The notes under the pieces: generated by a model
Told to the model about the DNA's origin: nothing
What the model saw: only the letters and a program-made list of their open reading frames with translations
Database searches by the model: none
Source of the DNA: an uncultured Christensenella sp.
GTDB taxonomy: Bacteria > Bacillota > Clostridia > Christensenellales > Pumilibacteraceae
Direction: 5' to 3'
Length of the DNA: 6,770 nt
Assembly: GCA_910585055.1 (NCBI GenBank)
Contig: CAJUBY010000061.1
Coordinates: forward strand, 1-6,770
Made by a program: the position numbers and the translations under genes
In this document: one piece after another, positions 1-6,007 of the stretch
Numbering within the stretch: position 1 is the first letter of the stretch
How the letters are laid out: each line of letters opens with the position of its first letter

Positions 1-23
1 TAGGGCTTTTGCCCGCATATGAG

Positions 24-50
24 AAACCCCCGGCTTCGCCGGGGGAGTTT
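24..50 (+). terminator. GC-rich hairpin, probable intrinsic terminator of an upstream gene
   Basis: An 8-bp perfect stem (27-34 with 38-45, CCCCCGGC against GCCGGGGG) closes a TTC loop and is flanked by AAA on the left and TTT on the right, which can extend the stem across a 2-base bulge. The T-run after the stem is only three bases in either direction, so it is a weak classical terminator and could act on either strand. A smaller hairpin (GGGC, TTTT loop, GCCC, 3-14) lies just before it. It sits upstream of the operon promoter, so its likely job is to insulate the operon from whatever lies to the left, which is not visible here. Confidence 0.55.
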
Positions 51-54
51 CATT

Positions 55-67
55 GAAATTAAATTTC
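55..67. repeat. short AT-rich inverted repeat upstream of the operon promoter
   Basis: GAAATT (55-60) and AATTTC (62-67) form a perfect inverted repeat around one central base. A second, overlapping inverted repeat, TTTCA (48-52) and TGAAA (54-58), shares its left half. The element ends 18 bases before the -35 hexamer, a position from which a DNA-binding protein or an UP-like AT-rich element could act. AT-rich palindromes of this size also arise by chance, so no function is claimed. Confidence 0.3.
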
Positions 68-85
68 CGTCGGCGTTTAAATGGC

Positions 86-114
86 TTGATTTTTAACATC
101 GGCAATGGTATAAT
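86..114 (+). promoter_or_regulatory. SigA-type promoter with extended -10, start of the operon
   Basis: TTGATT (86-91, four of six matches to TTGACA) is followed by a 17-base spacer and a perfect TATAAT (109-114). TGG directly before the -10 (106-108) gives an extended -10 (TGn). The predicted transcription start is near 121, leaving a leader of about 25 nt with a ribosome binding site at 133-138. This is the only strong promoter seen upstream of the first seven genes, so it probably drives the Asp23/Gls24 gene through dxs, and perhaps nadK by readthrough. Confidence 0.8.
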
Positions 115-132
115 ATTAACGATAATTATTTC

Positions 133-138
133 GAGAGG
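133..138 (+). promoter_or_regulatory. ribosome binding site fixing the Asp23/Gls24 gene start
   Basis: GAGAGG sits 7 bases before the ATG at 146. The open frame extends upstream to 53, but that part lies over the promoter and mostly precedes the predicted transcript start. Together with this site it shows that translation begins at 146. Confidence 0.75.
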
Positions 139-145
139 TTTGTCA

Positions 146-457
146 ATGAGCGCAAAGCGAAACAATTTATTTTCGAGCGGCATTACGTACGGTCATAACG
201 TATTGCGCTCGATCATACGTTTGGCAGCGCAGGAAATAAGCGGCGTGGAGTCTGTATGCGGCAGAGGCGTCAGATGCTATATCGTAGGCGATACCATCGA
301 TGCCGACGTATATCTGGAAGTAAACAGTGAGGTCAGCTGTTCGGACATAGCCTATAAGGTTCAGGACAATATAAAAAAATCGGTGGAAACGATGACAGAT
401 TATAAAATGGGCGTGATCAATATAAATATCATATCCGTTAAATTTTCAAAGCACTAG
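146..457 (+). CDS. Asp23/Gls24 family protein (YqhY-like)
   Basis: A 103-residue cytoplasmic protein of the Asp23/Gls24 (DUF322) family. Visible family features are the N-terminal Gly-Ile followed by an amphipathic helix (about 12-30), the EISGV turn (30-34), a central beta-rich part with DADVYLEV (52-59), a helix with VQDNIKKSVETMT (72-84), and a closing strand NINIISVKF (about 92-100). No signal peptide or membrane segment is seen. The start is the ATG with GAGAGG 7 bases upstream, behind the operon promoter. In Bacillus the paralogue next to nusB is YqhY, which genetic work links to acetyl-CoA carboxylase activity; other family members (Asp23, Gls24) are tied to alkaline or envelope stress. 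Here acc genes are not visible within the window, so the YqhY role is inferred from position only. It is the first gene of the operon, 8 bases before nusB. Confidence 0.88.
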   Translation: MSAKRNNLFSSGITYGHNVLRSIIRLAAQEISGVESVCGRGVRCYIVGDTIDADVYLEVNSEVSCSDIAYKVQDNIKKSVETMTDYKMGVININIISVKFSKH

Positions 458-465
458 GAGCAGTT

Positions 466-867
466 ATGAAGCGACGCGACGCGCGCGAGCTTGCGTTTAA
501 ATTGACTTACGAAATGACCGTTACGGGAGAGTTTAACAAAGATACCCGCGACGAGCTGTTGGCAAATGCGGACGACTGTGATTCGGTCGGGTATATAGAT
601 TCCGTCGTAAAGGGTATTTCCGAACATAAGGACGAATTGCGTTCGGTCATTTCCAAATATGCAAAGGGATACGAATACGACAGGATATATAAAACGGATC
701 TTGCCGTTTTGTTGGTCGCGTGTTACGAAATTTTGTATACGGATACGCCCAACGCCGTTGCGGCAAACGAAGCCGTCGAAATAGCCAAGATGTATTCAGA
801 TATTAAGAGCCATGCTTTTATAAACGGTATTTTGGCGTCCGTCATAAAGGGTGACGGCGATGTGTAA
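466..867 (+). CDS. nusB: transcription antitermination factor NusB
   Basis: A 133-residue all-helical protein, normal length for NusB. In known systems NusB pairs with NusE (ribosomal protein S10) and binds boxA RNA to allow antitermination and proper transcription of rRNA operons. Family marks are the basic N-terminus with RRDARELAFKLTYE (3-16), the C-terminal half with LAVLLVACYEIL, and the very typical P-x-x-VAANEAVEIAKMY (95-110) followed by FINGIL (118-123). The Trp often found before the third helix is a Tyr here (AKGYEYDR), a mild change. AGGAG (456-460) overlaps the stop codon of the Asp23/Gls24 gene and lies 5 bases before the ATG, so the two genes are probably translationally linked. 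The 3' end overlaps folD by 8 bases. Confidence 0.95.
   Translation: MKRRDARELAFKLTYEMTVTGEFNKDTRDELLANADDCDSVGYIDSVVKGISEHKDELRSVISKYAKGYEYDRIYKTDLAVLLVACYEILYTDTPNAVAANEAVEIAKMYSDIKSHAFINGILASVIKGDGDV
847..851 (+). promoter_or_regulatory. ribosome binding site deciding the folD start
   Basis: AAGGG inside the end of nusB lies 8 bases before the ATG at 860. An in-frame GTG at 851 is also open, but it would abut the same purine run with no spacing. ATG 860 also gives the usual short N-terminus of FolD (VIDGKALA a few residues in). Confidence 0.65.
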
Positions 868-1705
868 TGTTATCGACGGGAAAGCTCTTGCCGAAAAAAT
901 AAAGCAGGGCGTACGCGAACGTGCGGATCTGTACGAAAAAAAATACGGACGTAGGATAGGTCTGGCTGTTATACGCGCAGGCAATGACCCGGCGTCGGAA
1001 ATATATGTCCGCAGCAAGATAAAAGCGTGCGAGTCGTGTAACATATCGTCGTTTTCGTATGTGTTCGGCGACAACGTGGAAAAATCGGAATTGCTCGAGC
1101 TTATCGGAAAACTTAATTCCGATCCGGCTGTCCACGGCATTCTCGTTCAGCTCCCTCTGCCGAAACATTTGGACGAACGCGAGATCCTTTCGGCAGTATC
1201 GCCCCGAAAAGACGCGGACGGGTTTCATGTGATAAATGCCGGAAAGCTGTTTCTGGGCGAACGGGGCGGCGTTACGGCATGTACGCCGCGAGGCATAATA
1301 GAGCTTATAAAGTCCGTCGGCACTGATATAGCAGGGAAACATGCGGTCGTATTGGGCAGGTCGAATATAGTAGGTAAACCCGTTGCGGCATTACTGTTGC
1401 AAAACGATGCAACCGTAACGGTTTGTCACAGTCGTACCGTCGGATTGAAAGATATAACGCTTACTGCGGATATTCTAATATCCGCCGTCGGAAAAAAACA
1501 TATCGTTACAAAGGATATGGTCAAAAAAGGCGCTGTTGTGATCGACGTCGGAATGAATCGCGTCGACGGAAAGTTGTACGGCGATGTGGACTTTGACGGA
1601 GTCAAAGACGTTGCCGGATATATAACGCCTGTGCCGGGTGGGGTCGGACCTATGACGGTCGCTATGCTTTTGGCAAATACGGCGGACGGTGCGTTCGATG
1701 AATAG
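860..1705 (+). CDS. folD: bifunctional methylenetetrahydrofolate dehydrogenase (NADP+) / methenyltetrahydrofolate cyclohydrolase
   Basis: A 281-residue FolD, standard length. It interconverts 5,10-methylene-THF, 5,10-methenyl-THF and 10-formyl-THF in the cytoplasm, supplying one-carbon units for purines and formyl-Met-tRNA and making NADPH. The N-terminal catalytic domain shows GNDPASEIYVRSKIKAC (41-57), with the substrate Tyr49 and catalytic Lys53, then VQLPLP (96-101) and KDADGFH (117-123), whose Asp120 matches the conserved folate-site Asp. The Rossmann domain shows TPRGIIELI (142-150) and the NADP site GRSNIVGKP (166-174), HSRT (190-193) and IDVGMNR (228-234). The C-terminal signature PGGVGPMT (259-266) is intact, so the enzyme is expected to be active. 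The ATG overlaps the nusB stop in an 8-base ATGTGTAA overlap; the gene's own end overlaps xseA by 8 bases. Confidence 0.97.
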   Translation: MCNVIDGKALAEKIKQGVRERADLYEKKYGRRIGLAVIRAGNDPASEIYVRSKIKACESCNISSFSYVFGDNVEKSELLELIGKLNSDPAVHGILVQLPLPKHLDEREILSAVSPRKDADGFHVINAGKLFLGERGGVTACTPRGIIELIKSVGTDIAGKHAVVLGRSNIVGKPVAALLLQNDATVTVCHSRTVGLKDITLTADILISAVGKKHIVTKDMVKKGAVVIDVGMNRVDGKLYGDVDFDGVKDVAGYITPVPGGVGPMTVAMLLANTADGAFDE

Positions 1706-2933
1706 AACGATGAGCGTTGCACAGCTATCCGGATATTTGAAGGGCATGTTCGACGACGAAGAACTCCTGCACGATGTGACTCTGACCGGCGAAGTCGCAG
1801 AAGTAACATATTCCGACAGGCACACTTTTTTGGTGCTGGCGGACGGAGACTGTTCTGTGAGATGCGTACATTTTTCGGCCCGTGACAATATCGAAAAGGG
1901 GATGCGCGTGGCGCTGCGCGGCAGCGTGGGTTTTTACGGAAGGCGCAATACGGTTTCGTTCGTATATTCGGAATTTTTCATGCAGGGGGTCGGCGATAAG
2001 AACGCGCGTCTTGCCGAGCTCAAACGAAAACTCGGATCGTTGGGATATTTCGAGAACCGTCCGCAACTGCCGAAATACTTGACCGACGTTACGGTCATAA
2101 CAAGTCCGGACGGCGCCGCTATCCGCGATTTTATCCGTGTGGTACACGGCAAAAATCCGTTTGTACGTATACGCGTATATCCCGTAAAGGTTCAGGGCGA
2201 AGGAGCGGCGGCTCAAATGACGCTTGCGATAAAGTCGCTCCAAACGTATAAGACGGATACGCTGGTGCTCTGCCGCGGCGGCGGAAGCGACGAAGATCTG
2301 GATTGCTTTAACGACGAAGCGCTGGCTGTTGCGGTGGCGGGATCGGCTATACCCGTCATATCGGCAGTCGGACACGAGGTGGATTGGACGCTGTGCGACT
2401 GCTGTGCCGGAACGCGTGCCGGAACTCCGTCTATTGCGGGCGATATAGTAAATTCAAAAGCGGGTAAGATCGTTTCGGATATTTACGAAGCCGTAACGGC
2501 GGTAAAAGAACTTACTGCGAAACGGTTTGCGTACGAGGCGCGGCGACTCAACGGCTTGGGTTATGCCGCCACACACGCAGTGTCGATGAGGATAGGCAAT
2601 GCGTCGGTCGTTTTGAGGTCGGAGACCGAACGTGCGAAACGGGCTGTCAAAAGCGTATCAGCCCGATACTACGAACGTGTTTCGGACGGCGGCTGCCGTT
2701 TACGGACCGCAATTTCGGCGCGGATCTCGGCGGAAAAGTCAAGGCTGGATAAATATTCGGCAATATTGAACGCGCTTGATCCGCACAGGATAATCAAGAT
2801 CGGATATGCCGCAGTGATCAAAAAAGACGTTCGTATAGTAAGTGCGCGGCAGCTGAGTAAAGAAGACAAGGTTAAACTCGTGTTCGGAGACGGTACCGTA
2901 ACGGCACGTGTAACCGAAAAGGAAAGTGTATGA
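1698..2933 (+). CDS. xseA: exodeoxyribonuclease VII large subunit
   Basis: A 411-residue XseA, somewhat shorter than the usual 440-460. With XseB it forms exonuclease VII, which degrades single-stranded DNA to oligonucleotides in both directions. Order of parts: OB-fold, SVAQLSGYL (6-14), GEV (31-33), to about 100; catalytic core, VITSPDGAAIRD (133-144), YPVKVQGEGAA (161-171), RGGGSDEDLDCFNDE (193-207), ISAVGHEVDWT (221-231); long helical arm about 250-360; C-terminal LDPHRIIKIGYA, then a small beta domain. Differences from the family: the N-terminal GEISN and SGH-x-YF block is reduced (GEVAEV, RHTFLVL), and the usual ADLRAPTPS reads AGTRAGTPS (237-245). The ATG at 1698 is chosen over GTG 1689 and ATG 1710 because a GGTG-type site lies about 8 bases upstream and it gives an 8-base ATGAATAG overlap with folD. 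The ribosome site is weak, so coupling to folD is likely. Confidence 0.93.
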   Translation: MNRTMSVAQLSGYLKGMFDDEELLHDVTLTGEVAEVTYSDRHTFLVLADGDCSVRCVHFSARDNIEKGMRVALRGSVGFYGRRNTVSFVYSEFFMQGVGDKNARLAELKRKLGSLGYFENRPQLPKYLTDVTVITSPDGAAIRDFIRVVHGKNPFVRIRVYPVKVQGEGAAAQMTLAIKSLQTYKTDTLVLCRGGGSDEDLDCFNDEALAVAVAGSAIPVISAVGHEVDWTLCDCCAGTRAGTPSIAGDIVNSKAGKIVSDIYEAVTAVKELTAKRFAYEARRLNGLGYAATHAVSMRIGNASVVLRSETERAKRAVKSVSARYYERVSDGGCRLRTAISARISAEKSRLDKYSAILNALDPHRIIKIGYAAVIKKDVRIVSARQLSKEDKVKLVFGDGTVTARVTEKESV

Positions 2934-3202
2934 TGGCAGATAAAAACAACGGTGTAATAAGTGAAATTTCGAGCGGAGATTTCGAACGTAAGATATGCGA
3001 GCTGAAAAAGATAGTCGATAAGCTCGAAAACGATCCCGGCGTAACTCTCGAAGACAGTATGGATCTTTTCGAGAGCGGTTTGGGGCTGACCAAAGAATGC
3101 GTAGACGGTCTTAATGCCATGCAGGAGCGTATAGCGGCGCTCAACGATCGGCTCGATATCATAATGGGCAAACCGCCGTTCGGAGACGAATATGAAAACT
3201 GA
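2930..3202 (+). CDS. xseB: exodeoxyribonuclease VII small subunit
   Basis: A 90-residue XseB, within the normal range of about 60-90. It is a helical-hairpin protein, several copies of which bind the helical arm of XseA to make active exonuclease VII. Family marks are DFERKICELKKIVDKLE (17-33), which matches FExAL-x-ELExIVxxLE, then VTLEDSMDLFESGLGL (38-53), and the second helix with KECVDGLNAMQERIAAL (55-71). The first 15 residues are a variable tail. AAGGA at 2919-2923 precedes two adjacent ATGs. The one at 2930 makes an ATGA 4-base overlap with the xseA stop; the one at 2933 is equally possible and would drop one Met. The overlap suggests coupled synthesis of the two subunits. The 3' end overlaps ispA by 11 bases. 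Confidence 0.92.
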   Translation: MMADKNNGVISEISSGDFERKICELKKIVDKLENDPGVTLEDSMDLFESGLGLTKECVDGLNAMQERIAALNDRLDIIMGKPPFGDEYEN

Positions 3203-4106
3203 AGAATTCAATAAGTATCTAGAAGAATATAAAGTACAGATCGACGCCAAACTGCGTGAGATCGTAAGCGGTACGAATTATTCCGAGCAGTTCAGGAAAG
3301 TTTTGGAATACGCGCTTTTTCCGGGCGGAAAAAGGTTGCGTCCAGTGCTGTGTTTGGAGTGGCATAACGTATTTGCGCCGGCGGACGAGTACGCGCTGTC
3401 TTTTGCGTGCGGTATCGAAATACTGCATTCTTATTCGCTTATACACGACGATATGCCGTGTATGGATAACGACGATATTCGACGCGGAAAGCCGAGCGTA
3501 CATAAGAAATTCGGCGAAGGCGTCGCGTTGCTTGCCGGAGACGCATTACTCGATCTTGCATATAAAGTGCTTTATGCTCCGACGCCCGATTCGGAGGTCG
3601 GTCCGTTTTATTTGTATTCCGCGATGTGCGGCGACGAGGGTTTGATAAAAGGTCAGTATGCCGATCTTTACGGTAATATAGAAACGCGCGACGGATTGAC
3701 TGAAATGTATAAACTTAAGACCGGCGCGCTTATAACGCTGTCTTGTATATGCGGTTATGCGTTGGGAAATAATCTTAATTACAAGACGTGTAAAAAAATT
3801 ACCGAATGTTTGCGCGACAATATTACGGACAGCGAGATCGTACCGGACGACAGACGGCTTTTGGATTACGTCATGGTAACGGGATTCGGCGATTCGTTCG
3901 GTACGGCTTTTCAGCTTTACGACGATATAACGGAATATATAGACGGCGAAACGATAGGTAAGACAAACATAATGAACTATACAGATCTCGATACGGCTAA
4001 ACGTATGCTTAATTCCAAACTAAACGACGCAGCGAACACGCTCGATATAGTAAACGGCGACACCGCTTTTCTGCGTGAGCTTTTAAATAAATTCGTTATA
4101 GTGTAA
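3192..4106 (+). CDS. ispA: polyprenyl synthetase, probable (2E,6E)-farnesyl diphosphate synthase
   Basis: A 304-residue class I trans-prenyltransferase expected to condense DMAPP and IPP to geranyl and then farnesyl diphosphate. Visible motifs: GGKRLRPVL (45-53); first Asp-rich motif DDMPCMD (86-92) with the two-residue insertion of bacterial FPP synthases, followed by DDIRRGKPSVHKKFGE (94-109); GDALLDLA (116-123); GQYADL (154-159); KLKTGALI (174-181); and FQLYDD (240-245). Tyr81, five residues before the first Asp-rich motif, is the aromatic position that limits product to C15 in the family. Oddities: the second Asp-rich motif is DDITE (244-248) rather than DDxxD; the following GxD...KxTYP block is replaced by TNIMNYTDLDTA; and 58 residues separate TGALI from FQ, against about 32 in E. 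coli IspA. GGAG 6 bases before ATG supports the start. Function as FPP synthase is inferred from the intact first half and from neighbouring dxs. Confidence 0.87.
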   Translation: MKTEEFNKYLEEYKVQIDAKLREIVSGTNYSEQFRKVLEYALFPGGKRLRPVLCLEWHNVFAPADEYALSFACGIEILHSYSLIHDDMPCMDNDDIRRGKPSVHKKFGEGVALLAGDALLDLAYKVLYAPTPDSEVGPFYLYSAMCGDEGLIKGQYADLYGNIETRDGLTEMYKLKTGALITLSCICGYALGNNLNYKTCKKITECLRDNITDSEIVPDDRRLLDYVMVTGFGDSFGTAFQLYDDITEYIDGETIGKTNIMNYTDLDTAKRMLNSKLNDAANTLDIVNGDTAFLRELLNKFVIV

Positions 4107-4114
4107 GATCAAAG

Positions 4115-5929
4115 GTGGATCTCGATAATATAAAAACGCCGCAGGATATAAAGCGGCTTGATATATCTCAGTTAAAGACGCTGTGCGCGGATGTGCGCAG
4201 CCGTATAATCGACGTAGTGGAAAAAAACGGCGGTCATTTGGCGTCCAATCTCGGCATGGTGGAAACGACCGTAGCGTTGCACTATGTGTTCGACTGTCCG
4301 CGAGACAGATTTATTTTCGATGTAGGACATCAGTCGTATACGCATAAGATACTTACCGGTCGAAATTCCGCATTTACAGGACTACGCAAGAACGGCGGAC
4401 TGTCCGGATTCCCGAAGCCCGAAGAAAGCGAGTACGATTCTTTTACGGCGGGTCACGCGTCTACGTCGTTGTCCGTCGCTGCCGGTTTTGCGGAATCGGT
4501 CAGACGGAGCGGCGGAAATTCAGCGACCGTGGCGGTCATCGGAGACGGCGCGCTTACCGGCGGAATGGCTTACGAAGCTTTGAATGCGATAGGAAGCGAA
4601 AAGCTTCCGGTCGTGATAGTGCTCAACGACAATAACATGTCAATAAGTAAAAACGTAGGCGCAATGAGTACCTATCTTACGCGTCTCCGGGTGAGCAAGC
4701 GCTATACCGGAATGAAGACCGAAATAAAACGCGCGGTCTCCATTATACCGTTGTTCGGCGACGGAATCATCCACTTAATGGAAAAAAGCAAAAAGTTTTT
4801 AAAACGTGTAGTACTGTCTAATAAAATGTTTGAGGAAATGGGCATTTCTTATTATGGACCGTTCGACGGACACAACTTGAGCGAACTTATAGATGTTTTT
4901 TCGCAGGTCCGTAAAAAGGACCGTCCGGCTATTGTCCACGTTATTACGGATAAAGGACACGGGCTTAAAAGTGCGACATGCGATCCCGAGCATTCACACG
5001 GAATATCGTCTGCGGACGCCGCAAGCGGTAATGACTTTTCCAAAGTGCTCGGGGATTTTCTGACTGACGCCGCAGTCAAAGACAAACGAATAACTGCTGT
5101 TACCGCAGCAATGGCAATAGGCACCGGGTTGGAAAACTTTGCTGCGGCACATCCTGATAAATTCAAGGATGTCGGTATCGCCGAAGAACATGCGGTTACT
5201 TATTGCGCGGCGCTTGCCGCAGGAGGGCTTAAACCGTATTTTGCCGTATATTCCACGTTTTTGCAACGCGGTTTCGACCAGATCATGCACGATGTTTGTA
5301 TAGGCAATTATCCGGTAACATTCTGTATAGACCGAGCCGGAGTTGTCGGTGCCGACGGTGTTACGCATCAGGGCATATACGATCTCAGTTATCTGTCCGC
5401 AGTGCCCAATCTTACCGTTGCGTGCCCGACCGACGGCGCAGAGCTTAAAGCGATGCTCGAATTCTCGCTCGATTTCGGCAGACCGCTTGCGATCCGTTAT
5501 CCCAAATCTTACACGGCAGACCGAGAGCATACGGAAATCGTATACGGTAAGTGGGAGACTGTAGTTTCTTCCGGGGCGAACGTTTATGTTTTATGCGCCG
5601 GCGGACGCGCTCTCGACATAGCGCTCCGCGCGAGCGAAAATATCGGAATCAATGTTGTGAATGCCCGGTTCGTAAAACCGTTGGATAATCAATATTTGAG
5701 ATCGGTAAATAAAAAAGGCAATCTTGTGATAACCGTCGAAGACAATACATGTGTAGGCGGATTCGGTTCGCAAGTGCTTTTTGCATTGAATTCATACGGA
5801 CTCAAAGCCGAGTTGCGCGTCTTGGCACATCCCGACGGCTTTATAGACGACCGCGACGTAAATACGTCTTTGTCGGGTTCGGGTCTGACATGTGAGAAAT
5901 TGACGGAGCTTATTAAAAGCTTTAAATGA
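4115..5929 (+). CDS. dxs: 1-deoxy-D-xylulose-5-phosphate synthase
   Basis: A 604-residue, thiamine-diphosphate-dependent enzyme, slightly shorter than the typical 620-635. It joins pyruvate and glyceraldehyde 3-phosphate to DXP, the first step of the MEP isoprenoid pathway and a precursor for thiamine and pyridoxal. Domain I: GGHLASNLG (39-47), FDVGHQSYTHKILTGR (68-83), GHASTS (113-118) and the ThDP motif from GDGALTGGM (143-151) to LNDNNMSIS (170-178). Domain II: TAAM and GTGL (330-339), GIAEEHAVT (354-362) with catalytic Glu357, then STFLQRGFDQ, DRAGVVGADGVTHQG and IRYPKS. Domain III: NARFVKPLD, VEDNTCVGGFGS and HPDGFI. The linker normally reading KGY-x-PAE reads KGHGLKSAT, with DPEHSHG kept. 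The start is GTG: residues 1-25 align with the family N-terminus and the next in-frame ATG lies inside the GGHLASNLG block. Only AAAG abuts the GTG, so initiation is probably weak or coupled to ispA, which ends 8 bases earlier. Confidence 0.96.
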   Translation: MDLDNIKTPQDIKRLDISQLKTLCADVRSRIIDVVEKNGGHLASNLGMVETTVALHYVFDCPRDRFIFDVGHQSYTHKILTGRNSAFTGLRKNGGLSGFPKPEESEYDSFTAGHASTSLSVAAGFAESVRRSGGNSATVAVIGDGALTGGMAYEALNAIGSEKLPVVIVLNDNNMSISKNVGAMSTYLTRLRVSKRYTGMKTEIKRAVSIIPLFGDGIIHLMEKSKKFLKRVVLSNKMFEEMGISYYGPFDGHNLSELIDVFSQVRKKDRPAIVHVITDKGHGLKSATCDPEHSHGISSADAASGNDFSKVLGDFLTDAAVKDKRITAVTAAMAIGTGLENFAAAHPDKFKDVGIAEEHAVTYCAALAAGGLKPYFAVYSTFLQRGFDQIMHDVCIGNYPVTFCIDRAGVVGADGVTHQGIYDLSYLSAVPNLTVACPTDGAELKAMLEFSLDFGRPLAIRYPKSYTADREHTEIVYGKWETVVSSGANVYVLCAGGRALDIALRASENIGINVVNARFVKPLDNQYLRSVNKKGNLVITVEDNTCVGGFGSQVLFALNSYGLKAELRVLAHPDGFIDDRDVNTSLSGSGLTCEKLTELIKSFK

Positions 5930-5972
5930 TTTTGCTTTAGCTTAAATCCTGTTCGGCGCCTTTCTTAAATAC

Positions 5973-6001
5973 TTGCTTTTACCGTATGTTTGTGTTACAA
6001 T
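5973..6001 (+). promoter_or_regulatory. probable promoter of nadK, placing transcription start on the ATG
   Basis: TTGCTT (5973-5978), a 17-base spacer and TACAAT (5996-6001, five of six) with TGT just before it (5993-5995) form an extended -10 promoter. Counting seven bases from the end of the -10 puts +1 on the A of the nadK ATG at 6008. No Shine-Dalgarno-like sequence is present between here and that ATG. The rest of the 78-base dxs-nadK gap holds no convincing terminator, only a CTTAAAT direct repeat (5941-5947 and 5964-5970) and a small GGCGCC palindrome. Readthrough from the upstream operon therefore also remains possible. Confidence 0.6.
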
Positions 6002-6007
6002 ACGTAT

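Noticed and set aside
53..145. N-terminal extension of the Asp23/Gls24 frame with a hydrophobic stretch that could suggest a membrane anchor
   Set aside because: This part lies over the promoter and mostly upstream of the predicted transcript start; family alignment and the ribosome site place the start at 146.
842..1342. Antisense open frame of 166 codons over folD
   Set aside because: Shadow of folD, whose motifs are all intact on the + strand; no promoter or ribosome site was seen for it.
1725..2375. Long antisense open frame of 216 codons inside xseA
   Set aside because: It lies wholly opposite a well-supported gene, its translation resembles no family I know, and it is rich in Arg, Ser and His as expected from reading these codons backwards.
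2669..3250. Antisense open frame of 193 codons spanning the xseA end, xseB and the ispA start
   Set aside because: Covers three well-supported overlapping genes on the other strand and shows no recognisable domain.
3740..3900. Frameshift in ispA as the cause of the unusual middle region
   Set aside because: Conserved motifs on both sides (KTGALI and FQLYDD) are in the same frame and codon use through the insertion matches the rest, so no compensating frameshift is needed.
4994..5530. Antisense open frame of 178 codons over dxs
   Set aside because: Opposite the conserved domain II of dxs; composition is that of a shadow frame.
5916..5938. Possible terminator after dxs (AAAGC pairing with GCTTT)
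   Set aside because: The stem is only five mostly A-T pairs with a 13-base loop and no T-run follows; it would be too weak.
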